Shown in pieces: positions 42,253 through 50,306 of a stretch of 64,000 bases of DNA (positions are counted from its first letter, which is position 1; each line of letters opens with the position of its first letter). Where the stretch lies: NCBI RefSeq assembly GCF_000092025.1, contig NC_003063.2, positions 248,001 through 312,000 on the forward strand, given 5' to 3'. The translations under genes were made by a program, and so were the position numbers. Under the pieces are notes generated by a model that did not search any database, was not told the DNA's origin, and saw only the letters and a list, made by a program, of their open reading frames with translations. The DNA comes from Agrobacterium fabrum str. C58. Its GTDB lineage: Bacteria; Pseudomonadota; Alphaproteobacteria; Rhizobiales; Rhizobiaceae.

Positions 42253-43377
42253 ATGAAGACGGCAATCGTGCATGACTGGCTCACCGACCGCGGTGGGGCC
42301 GAGAAAGTGCTTCACAACCTTCTCGAAATTTATCCTCACGCGGACCTTTATTGCCTCGTCGATTTCATGAGCGAGCGCGACCGGGGCTTTCTCGGCGGGC
42401 GTCCCGTCAACACCTCCTTCATCCAGAAGCTGCCCTTCGCCCGGAAGAAATATCGCTCCTATCTGCCGTTTATGCCGCTCGCCATCGAGCAGTTCGATCT
42501 TAGCGGTTATGACCTCGTCATCTCCTCCAGCTATGCGGTCGCCAAGGGCGTCATCACCGGTCCCGGCCAGTTTCACGTCTCCTACATCCACAGCCCCATT
42601 CGCTACGCCTGGGATCTCCAGCATCAATATCTCAAGGAAACCCGGCTCAATCGCGGCTTCGCCTCGTGGATTGCGCGCGCCATTCTTCACTACATTCGCA
42701 TGTGGGATATCCGCACCACCCATGGCGTCGATCTGATGACGGTGAATTCCAAATTCATCCGCAGCCGCGTGCGCAAATGTTATGGGCGCGATTCCACGGT
42801 GATCTACCCGCCGGTCGATACCGCGCATCTTTCCCCTTCCGACAGGAAAGGCGATTATTTCGTCACCGCCTCACGGCTGGTGCCCTACAAGAAAGTGCAC
42901 CTGATCGTGGAGGCCTTTGCGAAGATGCCCGATAAACGGCTTGTCGTGATCGGCGACGGGCCGGACATGAAACGCATCCGCGACATCGCCACGCCTAATG
43001 TCGAAATTCTCGGTTTTGTCGGCAATGAGGAGCTTCACAAATACATGGCGGAAGCCAAGGCATTCGTTTTTGCCGCTGAAGATGATTTCGGCATCGTTCC
43101 CGTCGAGTCGCAGGCGCTGGGCACCCCAGTCATCGCCTATGGCAAGGGCGGCGTACTGGAAACCGTCATTCCACTCGGCGCCTCAAACCAGCCGACCGGC
43201 CTCTATTTCGGCGAGCAGACACCGGAGGCGATCTGTGCCGCGGTCCAGGAATTCGTCGACAATTCCGACCGTTTCGACAAGAGTGCCTGCGTCGACAATG
43301 CCGCCCGCTTCTCGCGCGAGCGATTCCTGAGGGAATTCGCAGATACGGTGAATTTCGCCCTGGCTGAGCGGGCCTGA
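42253..43377 (+). CDS. Glycosyltransferase family 4 protein
   Basis: A 374-residue cytoplasmic GT-B glycosyltransferase. The N-terminal acceptor domain begins MKTAIVHDWLTDRGGAEKVLHNL. The donor domain shows VTASRLVPYKKVHLIVEAF, VVIGDGPDMKRI, and the nucleotide-sugar motif EDDFGIVPVESQALGTPVIAYGKGG with the paired glutamates. The start at 42253 follows TTGAGGAAATT; the frame is open upstream without a ribosome site. The next gene encodes a polysaccharide export lipoprotein, so it probably adds a sugar (such as mannose) to an exopolysaccharide. The specificity is unknown. Confidence 0.87.
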   Translation: MKTAIVHDWLTDRGGAEKVLHNLLEIYPHADLYCLVDFMSERDRGFLGGRPVNTSFIQKLPFARKKYRSYLPFMPLAIEQFDLSGYDLVISSSYAVAKGVITGPGQFHVSYIHSPIRYAWDLQHQYLKETRLNRGFASWIARAILHYIRMWDIRTTHGVDLMTVNSKFIRSRVRKCYGRDSTVIYPPVDTAHLSPSDRKGDYFVTASRLVPYKKVHLIVEAFAKMPDKRLVVIGDGPDMKRIRDIATPNVEILGFVGNEELHKYMAEAKAFVFAAEDDFGIVPVESQALGTPVIAYGKGGVLETVIPLGASNQPTGLYFGEQTPEAICAAVQEFVDNSDRFDKSACVDNAARFSRERFLREFADTVNFALAERA

Positions 43378-43853
43378 ACCGGATTTCCCGTCCACGCCAA
43401 AGCTCATCATCACCGCCAAGTACTCAGCTTGGTCCGCCTTGAATGTAAAAGTCTTTTACAAAACAATTGATTAGACGTCACTCACGTCAACCGAAAAAGA
43501 AACCGCGCAAGCGTGACAAAACTGCACTAGCGCGATGCAGCAATCAAAGAGATTATGACGATAACTGAATATTGAAGAGCAACAATACTGATACCGTCGG
43601 GGAATTTGAATATCGCGCCTGATCCGGATTTTTCCGGGGCGGTTGAGCAATGAAGAACTTGAAGCATCGCCTTAAATTAGGCATATGCCTGATTGGGGGA
43701 ATTAAACATCTTCGAATGCGATTCCGCTGAAGGGATGTAATGCCGGTTGGGATTTCCTTTACCGGTGTCATGTAAGAAGTGCTTATTTTTAATAACTTAT
43801 ACGGTGTCCGGACTATTTTCACTTTTTCGGACGGAATTTATTTTGAGGACCAA
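43378..43853. other. Long AT-rich intergenic region before the export lipoprotein gene
   Basis: 476 bases, markedly AT-richer than the neighbouring genes. It carries the palindrome at 43444-43460 and several AT-rich promoter-like stretches near 43780-43840. A short reverse frame at 43553-43822 was judged not a gene. A regulated promoter with a long leader is the most likely content. Confidence 0.4.
43444..43460. promoter_or_regulatory. TGTAAAA-GTC-TTTTACA palindrome
   Basis: Perfect seven-base inverted repeat with a three-base centre, 67 bases after the glycosyltransferase stop and about 400 before the export gene. It has the form of a dimeric regulator site. No T-run or GC stem, so it is unlikely to be a terminator. 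The regulator is unknown. Confidence 0.4.
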
Positions 43854-45050
43854 ATGCGTTTATTGAATGTTTCGATCCTGCTTGCCTCTGCAGCACTTTC
43901 GGGTTGCACGGTCACTGCGGCCTCCGGCCCTGACGCGGCGACGATCGAATCCAACGCTTCCGTAAAATTTGCGTCCAAGGACAAACACAAGACCGCAGGC
44001 GTCGATTACGCCCTGATCGACGTCAACAGCGCCGTTCTCAATTACGTGGGAGATACCACCAATACGACCTTGCTCGGCAGCTTCGGCGGCGGCAAGGGTG
44101 GCGTGCCGGCACTGCCGATGGGTGTCGGCGACGTGGTGCAGGTGGCGATCTTTGAAAGCCAGGCAGGTGGCCTGTTCATTCCAAGCGAGGCCGGCAGCCG
44201 TCCCGGCAACTTCATCAGCCTGCCGAACCAGACGGTGGACCGTGAGGGGAATATCAGCGTTCCCTATGCCGGCAAGATTCGCGCCACCGGCCGCAATGTC
44301 GAGAATGTGCAGACCGAAATCGAGGAGCGGCTCGCCAACCGCGCCATCGAACCGCAGGTTCTCATCACCAAGATTTCCAGCCGCTCCGCACAGGCATCGG
44401 TGCTGGGCGACGTCAAGGAGCCGACAAAGGTTCAGCTTTCGGAAGCGGGAGACCGCGTTCTCGACGTCATCTCCTATGCCAAAGGCTTGAGCGCGCCGAA
44501 TATCGAATCCTACGTCACACTGATCCGCCGCGGCAAGACTGCGCGCATCAACTACAACCACCTCGTCAGCACCCCGTCGGAAAACATCTATGTGGTTCCC
44601 GGCGACACAATCATGGTGGAGCGTGAGCGCCGCACCTATCTCGCCTTCGGCGCTTCCGGCCTGAACGGACGTTTCGAGTTCGAGGACGCCAGCCTCAAGC
44701 TTTCGGATGCGCTCGGCAAAGCCGGCGGCCTGCTCGATTCCCGCGCAGACCCCGCGCAGGTCTATATCTATCGTACCGTGAAACGTGATCTTCTCGTGAA
44801 ACTCGGCATCGATACGTCGAAATTCCCGGGGCAAGAAATTCCGGTCATCTTCCGCGCCAATCTGCGCGATCCGTCGACCTTCTTCGCCACAACGAAGTTC
44901 CCGATGCAGGATCGCGACATCATCTACGTCACCAATTCGCAGGCCACCGAACTTTACAAGTTCCTGGATCTCGTCGGCTCCGTTCCGGCAACGACGGGCA
45001 ATGTTGCAGAGGACGTGCTGACGACACGCAACGCCATCCGGGCTTTCTGA
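43854..45050 (+). CDS. Polysaccharide export outer-membrane lipoprotein (Wza/Poly_export)
   Basis: A 398-residue lipoprotein. The signal peptide ends in the lipobox LSGC (Cys19). The Poly_export domain begins around GVGDVVQVAIFESQ, with NISVPYAGKIRATGRNVENVQTEIEERL. SLBB repeats follow (SVLGDVKEPTKVQLSEAGDRVLDVI and AFGASGLNGRFEFEDASLKLSDALGKAGGL). Such proteins form the outer-membrane channel for exopolysaccharide. The start at 43854 follows TTGAGGA. No Wzc-, Wzx- or Wzy-like genes are nearby, so it must serve a pathway encoded elsewhere. A terminator follows. Confidence 0.92.
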   Translation: MRLLNVSILLASAALSGCTVTAASGPDAATIESNASVKFASKDKHKTAGVDYALIDVNSAVLNYVGDTTNTTLLGSFGGGKGGVPALPMGVGDVVQVAIFESQAGGLFIPSEAGSRPGNFISLPNQTVDREGNISVPYAGKIRATGRNVENVQTEIEERLANRAIEPQVLITKISSRSAQASVLGDVKEPTKVQLSEAGDRVLDVISYAKGLSAPNIESYVTLIRRGKTARINYNHLVSTPSENIYVVPGDTIMVERERRTYLAFGASGLNGRFEFEDASLKLSDALGKAGGLLDSRADPAQVYIYRTVKRDLLVKLGIDTSKFPGQEIPVIFRANLRDPSTFFATTKFPMQDRDIIYVTNSQATELYKFLDLVGSVPATTGNVAEDVLTTRNAIRAF

Positions 45051-45074
45051 TACTCGGCATCCCGACGCCCCATC

Positions 45075-45105
45075 AAAGCCGCCCCGGAAACGAGGCGGCT
45101 TTTTT
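45075..45105 (+). terminator. Rho-independent terminator after the export lipoprotein gene
   Basis: AAAGCCGCC, ten-base loop, GGCGGCTTTTTT. Nine-pair stem followed by a run of six T, 24 bases after the stop codon. Confidence 0.88.
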
Positions 45106-45316
45106 CATTGGCCGAACCTGACGATGACCGGGCAACCTTGCCCGAAAGTGCTCGAGCCCCTGCGTGGCAAGGCGATGCAGCCGTGGCATTGTCGCCGCCA
45201 TTACAAAAGTTTAAGGTGATTTCGCAGCGCATTGGGTGTCTTGTGGGGGAAAGCTGCTCCCAAGGCTTGCCGCACATGTTCGGGAAACATGTACTCTCAT
45301 TACGCGGAATCGTCAG

Positions 45317-46594
45317 ATGAAACGTTTCTGGACCGCCCTTAGCGTTCTTGCCATTGCAGCCGCCGGTACCTGGTATTTTAGGGATCGCCTGCCGCTCGAT
45401 CAAATTCCCTATCTCAAACAATTTTCCAGCGCGTCTCCGCAGCCCGGCGCCGAAACTGCAGCGCAATCCTCCCAAAACGGCCAGCCGGCCCGGCAGTCGG
45501 GACAAAGACAGGGCGGCGGACGTCGCAATGGCGCGCCGCCCACGGTCAGCACCATCGCCGTCGCCAAGGCGACGCTGCCGATGGATGCAACGGCGACGGG
45601 ATGGGCAGTTGCGGCCGATATCACCAATATCGCCCCGCTTCAGGCCGGTCTCGTCACGGAAATTAGCGCGAAGGACGGCCAGCATATCAAGGCGGGCGAT
45701 CTGATCCTCAAGTTGGATGACCGCATCGCCCGTGCCGCCGTCGACAAGGACAAGGCCAATATCGCCGCCGACCAGGCGACGCTGGAGCAGACCGAGGCCG
45801 CCTTCCAGCGTGCCACCAATCTGGTCAAGCAGAGCGCGGAATCGCAACAGGTACTGGATCAGGCCAGGGCAGCGCGCGACGGCGCCAGCGCCAAGATCGA
45901 TGCCGACAAGGCAACGCTCGCCTCAGATCAGGTGACGCTCGAACATATGGAAATCCGTGCCCCATTCGACGGGCGGCTCGGCGATATCACCGTCAGCCCC
46001 GGCGCCTACCTCAGTGCCGGCGTCAATATCGTGACGATTACCAAATATGATCCGATCTCGGTCAGTTTCCGGCTTTCCCAGCGCTACCTGCCGCAATTGC
46101 GTGAAGGCGTGACAAAAGAAACCGCCGTTGATGTCGATCCGGCGGCGACGGGGGGCGAGCCCATGCGCGGCGTCCTGCGTTTTTACGACAATGCGGTGGA
46201 CCAGACCTCGGGCACCGTGCTGGCAAAAGCGGAGTTCAAGAATGACCGCGGTCTTTTGTGGCCCGGCCAGTCAGTGAACGTCACCGCCCACTTCGTCTCG
46301 GACGATGAAATGATCGTGGTGCCGACTGTCGCCGTGCGGCCCGGGCCGAAGGGCAATTTCGTCTATACGGTCGATAGCGAACACCATGCCCATATGACAT
46401 CGGTGGAAGTTGCCCGCTCGAATGGCGACCTCACCGCCATAACAAGCGGCCTCAATGGCGGCGAACATATCATCGTTGAAGGTCAGTCCGAACTTGCCGA
46501 TGGCCAGACGGTGGTCGAGCAATTTTCCGACAAGGGCGGTGCGGCTGCCAATGTGGCCGCCAATATTCCGCAGGAACAGGTTGGCGGCCAATGA
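45317..46594 (+). CDS. RND efflux periplasmic adaptor (membrane fusion protein)
   Basis: A 425-residue HlyD/AcrA-type adaptor. An N-terminal membrane anchor (residues 1-18, FWTALSVLAIAAAGTWYF) is followed by a Gln/Gly/Arg-rich linker (about 40-65). The lipoyl half-motifs (ITNIAPLQAGLVTEISAKDGQHIKAGDLILKLDD) flank a coiled-coil hairpin rich in Ala, Asp and Gln, and beta-barrel domains come last. It lacks a lipobox. The ATG at 45317 has only a weak ribosome site (GGAA). It overlaps the pump gene by four bases (ATGA). No outer-membrane partner gene is present, so a shared TolC is likely. Confidence 0.9.
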   Translation: MKRFWTALSVLAIAAAGTWYFRDRLPLDQIPYLKQFSSASPQPGAETAAQSSQNGQPARQSGQRQGGGRRNGAPPTVSTIAVAKATLPMDATATGWAVAADITNIAPLQAGLVTEISAKDGQHIKAGDLILKLDDRIARAAVDKDKANIAADQATLEQTEAAFQRATNLVKQSAESQQVLDQARAARDGASAKIDADKATLASDQVTLEHMEIRAPFDGRLGDITVSPGAYLSAGVNIVTITKYDPISVSFRLSQRYLPQLREGVTKETAVDVDPAATGGEPMRGVLRFYDNAVDQTSGTVLAKAEFKNDRGLLWPGQSVNVTAHFVSDDEMIVVPTVAVRPGPKGNFVYTVDSEHHAHMTSVEVARSNGDLTAITSGLNGGEHIIVEGQSELADGQTVVEQFSDKGGAAANVAANIPQEQVGGQ

Positions 46595-49500
46595 TCCCAA
46601 ATTTCTGTATCAACCGCCCCGTCGCCACCACACTTCTCGCCATCGGCCTTGTGCTCGCCGGGCTTGCCGGCTTCCGCCTGCTGCCCGTCGCTGCCCTGCC
46701 GAAGGTGGATTTTCCGACGATCAACGTCTCCTCGTCGCTCTCGGGCGCCTCGCCGCAAACCATGGCCACATCGGTCACCACACCGCTGGTCAAGCAGTTC
46801 GAAACCATTCCCGGCGTCAGCGAAATCAGCGCCACCAACACGCTCGGCAACAGCTCGATCGTGCTGCAGTTCGATCTCAACCGCGATATCGACGCCGCAG
46901 CAGCCGATGTTCAGGCCGCCATTTCGCGCGCCCAACGGCAATTGCCGAGCAACATGACGACAACCCCAAGCTATCGCAAGACCAATCCGGCCGATGCGCC
47001 GGTGCTGCTGCTTGCCGTCAACAGCAAGGAAATGCCGACCAGCAAGGTGGATGAGATCGCCGAAAACATCATCTCGCCGCTTCTCTCCACCATTTCGGGC
47101 GTCGCACAGGTGAGCATCTATGGTGCGCAAACCTATGCCGTGCGCATTGGTCTCGATCCAACGCAGCTTCAGGCAAGAGGGCTCGGTGTTGATACGGTCA
47201 CAACGGCCATCACCCAGGCGAACAATCAGGTACCCGTGGGTGCCTTGCAGACCGACAATCAGCGCTTGACCATCGAGGCCGATACCCAGCGGACCAATGC
47301 GGCCGCCTTCCGCTCGCTGGTCGTCTCCACGAATAATGGCGCGCCGATTCATCTCGGCGATATCGCCAATGTCACTGACAGCATCGACAATACCAATGCC
47401 GGCAGCTGGTTCGATGGCGAACAGGCTATTATTCTTGCCGTGCAGCGGCAGCCGGATGCCAATACCGTCGAAGTGGTTGATGCCATCAAGGCCAAGCTGC
47501 CGGCGCTGCAACAGCAATTGCCGCCATCCGTCAATATCCACGTCATGAACGATGCTTCGACCGCCATCAAGGATGCGATCTCTGACGTTCAGTTCACCCT
47601 GTTCCTCACCATCGGGCTGGTGGTTGCGGTCATCTATCTTTTCACCGGGCACCTGACGGCAACCATCATTCCGGGCCTTGCCGTGCCGCTGTCACTCATC
47701 ACCGCTTTCGGCATGATGTATGTTCTGGGCTACAGCATCGACAATATCTCGCTGCTCGGGCTGACGCTATCGGTGGGCCTGGTGGTGGATGACGCCATCG
47801 TCATGCTGGAGAACATCCTGCGGCTGCATGAAAAAGGCCTGCCCATGCGTGAGGCGGCCTTGCAGGGGGCGGCGGAAGTCAGCGGCACCATCCTGTCCAT
47901 GTCCGTCTCGCTGGTGGCCGTCTTCATTCCCATTCTGTTGATGGGCGGCGTGATCGGCAGGCTCTTCAACGAGTTCGGTATGGTCGTCACGCTGGCGATC
48001 ATGGCCTCGGCGCTGGTCTCACTGACAGTAACGCCGATGCTCGCTTCGCGCCTGTCCGGCCACTCCTCGCGGCCGCCGGCCATCATCCGCTGGTTCGATG
48101 CCGGCTTCGAGCGCACGCTTCGCCTCTACGGCAAGGCCGTCGGCTGGTGCCTTTCCCATCGCCGCATCGTGCTTGCCTCATTTCTCGCCTCGGTCGCCGC
48201 CTCGGTCTACCTGTTCGAAACCCTGCCCTCCAGCTTCTTCCCGCAGGAAGATATCGGCCGCCTTTCTGTCTCGACACAGGCGCGTGAGGATATTTCCTAC
48301 ACGGCGATGCGGGATCTCCAGGCACAGGTCGCCGATCAGATCCGCAAGAACCCGGCGGTCGTGCATGTCACTTCCATCGTCGGTGGCAATTCACGCAATC
48401 CGCTGAACAACGGTTCGATGTTTGTGGAATTGAAGCCAAAGGAAGAACGCGCGCCGATAAGCCAGGTGCTGACCGAACTGGGTCAGGCCACGTCGAAAGT
48501 GGCGGGCATTCGCACCTATATCAACCCGCAGCAGAGCCTGCGTTTCGGCGGACGCAGTTCCGCCAGCCAATATCAGCTCGTCGTTCAGGGCTTGAATGCC
48601 GATACGACCAATGAATGGTCGAACAAGCTGATGGAGGCGATGCGCCGCGACCACACATTCACCGCCGTCACCACCGACGCCCAGAACGGGGCGATTGCCG
48701 CGACGATCTCCGTCGATCCGGAAAAAGCGGCCGCCTTCGGCATCACCAATGACCAGTTACGCAAGACACTGGAAATGTCCTTCGGCGGCTATACCGCGGC
48801 ACAAATCCAGTCGACGGGCGATAGCTACGACGTCATCGTGGAATTCGACAGCTCCAAATCCTGGAATGACGATTTCCTCAGCGATATCAATATTCTTTCG
48901 GCGAAATCAGGAGTTCTGGTTCCACTTTCCAACTTCGCCTCGCTGACCCGTACGCAGGCGCCGGTTACCATCAACCAGACGGGCCAGCTCGTCTCCACCA
49001 CCATCTCCTTCAACCTGCCGGATGGCGTGGCGCTTTCCGATGCCACAAGCCGGATCGACCAGATCAAGACCACGATCGGCCTGCCGCAGGATGTGTTCAC
49101 CAGCTATGGCGGTACGGCGGCGATCTTCCAGCAGAGCCAGGGCAATACCGGCGTCCTCATTCTGGCGGCAGTGCTGACCATCTATGTGGTGCTGGGCGTG
49201 CTCTATGAAAGCTTCATCCACCCGCTGACCATCCTCTCCGGCCTGCCGGCCGCAGCCTTTGGCGCTCTTGTGGCGCTGAAAGTGATGGGCATGGATTTCT
49301 CGATCATCGCGCTCATCGGCCTTTTGATGCTGATCGGTATCGTGAAGAAAAACGCGATCATGATGATCGACGTGGCGGTGGAGTTGATGCGCGAAAAGGC
49401 GGAACCGCCCGCAATCGCCATTCACGAAGCCTGCGTGCGCCGGTTCCGGCCGATCATGATGACCACCTTCTGCGCATTGCTGGGCGCACTGCCCATCGCG

Positions 49501-49731
49501 CTCGGCTCCGGCGCAAGTTCGGAACTGCGCCAGCCGCTCGGCATCGCCGTTGTCGGTGGTCTCATCGTCTCGCAACTGCTGACGCTGTTCATCACACCCG
49601 TGATCTTCGTGGAAATGGACCGGTTCGGCCACTTCCTCACCGGGCTATTTTCCCGCAAGAAAAACGTTGAGCCCCATGCAGAACAGCAAAAACCGCGTAG
49701 GAAGGCCGAACCGGATTCCGTGGCGGCCTAA
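46591..49731 (+). CDS. RND multidrug efflux transporter (MdtC/AcrB superfamily)
   Basis: A 1046-residue inner-membrane proton-driven pump with 12 helices and two large periplasmic loops. The N-terminus MIPNFCINRPVATTLLAIGL, the helix-4 motif LSVGLVVDDAIVMLENILRL with its paired Asp residues for proton relay, and helix-10/11 segments (LIGLLMLIGIVKKNAIMMID) are typical of the MdtB/MdtC group. Full length for the family. Substrates are unknown. Its end overlaps the end of the convergent IalB-like gene by four bases. Confidence 0.94.
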   Translation: MIPNFCINRPVATTLLAIGLVLAGLAGFRLLPVAALPKVDFPTINVSSSLSGASPQTMATSVTTPLVKQFETIPGVSEISATNTLGNSSIVLQFDLNRDIDAAAADVQAAISRAQRQLPSNMTTTPSYRKTNPADAPVLLLAVNSKEMPTSKVDEIAENIISPLLSTISGVAQVSIYGAQTYAVRIGLDPTQLQARGLGVDTVTTAITQANNQVPVGALQTDNQRLTIEADTQRTNAAAFRSLVVSTNNGAPIHLGDIANVTDSIDNTNAGSWFDGEQAIILAVQRQPDANTVEVVDAIKAKLPALQQQLPPSVNIHVMNDASTAIKDAISDVQFTLFLTIGLVVAVIYLFTGHLTATIIPGLAVPLSLITAFGMMYVLGYSIDNISLLGLTLSVGLVVDDAIVMLENILRLHEKGLPMREAALQGAAEVSGTILSMSVSLVAVFIPILLMGGVIGRLFNEFGMVVTLAIMASALVSLTVTPMLASRLSGHSSRPPAIIRWFDAGFERTLRLYGKAVGWCLSHRRIVLASFLASVAASVYLFETLPSSFFPQEDIGRLSVSTQAREDISYTAMRDLQAQVADQIRKNPAVVHVTSIVGGNSRNPLNNGSMFVELKPKEERAPISQVLTELGQATSKVAGIRTYINPQQSLRFGGRSSASQYQLVVQGLNADTTNEWSNKLMEAMRRDHTFTAVTTDAQNGAIAATISVDPEKAAAFGITNDQLRKTLEMSFGGYTAAQIQSTGDSYDVIVEFDSSKSWNDDFLSDINILSAKSGVLVPLSNFASLTRTQAPVTINQTGQLVSTTISFNLPDGVALSDATSRIDQIKTTIGLPQDVFTSYGGTAAIFQQSQGNTGVLILAAVLTIYVVLGVLYESFIHPLTILSGLPAAAFGALVALKVMGMDFSIIALIGLLMLIGIVKKNAIMMIDVAVELMREKAEPPAIAIHEACVRRFRPIMMTTFCALLGALPIALGSGASSELRQPLGIAVVGGLIVSQLLTLFITPVIFVEMDRFGHFLTGLFSRKKNVEPHAEQQKPRRKAEPDSVAA

Positions 49732-50306
49732 CGCACTTCCCCGAGGCGTTTCAGCGCCTCGGGAAAACCTTTGCCCTGCAGCTGGAACGACACAATGCGG
49801 CCCTGCAGATCAGGCGCCTCGATGGTGAGCGTCTGTTCCGCTTTCAGCGCCGAGACGAGCTCGATGAAGGGCGTGAAGGACACGATGCAGCCAACCGGCA
49901 GGCATGTGCTGACCTGCACTTCCTGCAAGCGCATATTTCCCGATTTCACCGAAAACAGCTTGGTGACGGCCAGACCGAAAGGCAGAACCATGGTGCCGTT
50001 AAGCCTGTCCGGCGTTGCGGCATCGTCCAGCCGGAACTCGACGGAGACGACCAGCTTGCGGGTTTTTTCCTCCAGCTGAACCTGGGCGATGGCGCAAGGT
50101 GGTTTCGTCTCTCCTCCTGTTGAGGACGCGGCATCGGCACTGTCTTTTTTTGCGGCAGCCGCACAGGCAAGCTGCCAGCTTCCGTGAACCTCATGGAGGC
50201 GCGCTGCGGTTTCCGCCTCCTGCGCAACCGCCTCACCTGCCGTGCCACCGGCGCAAAGAAAAACCGCAAGCGCCGCTTTCACGATTCGCATCTGGCTATG
50301 TCCCAT
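49728..50306 (-). CDS. Invasion-associated locus B (IalB)-like periplasmic protein
   Basis: A 192-residue secreted protein with a signal peptide (MRIVKAALAVFLCAGGTAGEAVA) and an IalB-like core: HGSWQLAC near the start, GTMVLPFGLAVTKLF in the middle, and STCLPVGCIVSFTPFIELVSALK with two cysteines. IalB was linked to erythrocyte invasion in Bartonella but the family is widespread in alphaproteobacteria with unknown role. Its ATG at 50306 overlaps the autotransporter stop (TGATG), suggesting coupling. A second ATG at 50291 would begin the signal peptide directly and is a fair alternative. Confidence 0.82.
   Translation of the reverse strand: MGHSQMRIVKAALAVFLCAGGTAGEAVAQEAETAARLHEVHGSWQLACAAAAKKDSADAASSTGGETKPPCAIAQVQLEEKTRKLVVSVEFRLDDAATPDRLNGTMVLPFGLAVTKLFSVKSGNMRLQEVQVSTCLPVGCIVSFTPFIELVSALKAEQTLTIEAPDLQGRIVSFQLQGKGFPEALKRLGEVR

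Noticed and set aside
43553..43822. 89-codon minus-strand frame in the AT-rich gap before the export lipoprotein gene
   Set aside because: No ribosome site or recognisable product; composition looks non-coding.
49737..49763. Hairpin (CCCGAGGCG and CGCCTCGGG arms) as a terminator of the RND operon
   Set aside because: It lies inside the end of the IalB-like coding sequence and has no T-run on either strand, so only a structure, not a terminator, can be claimed.
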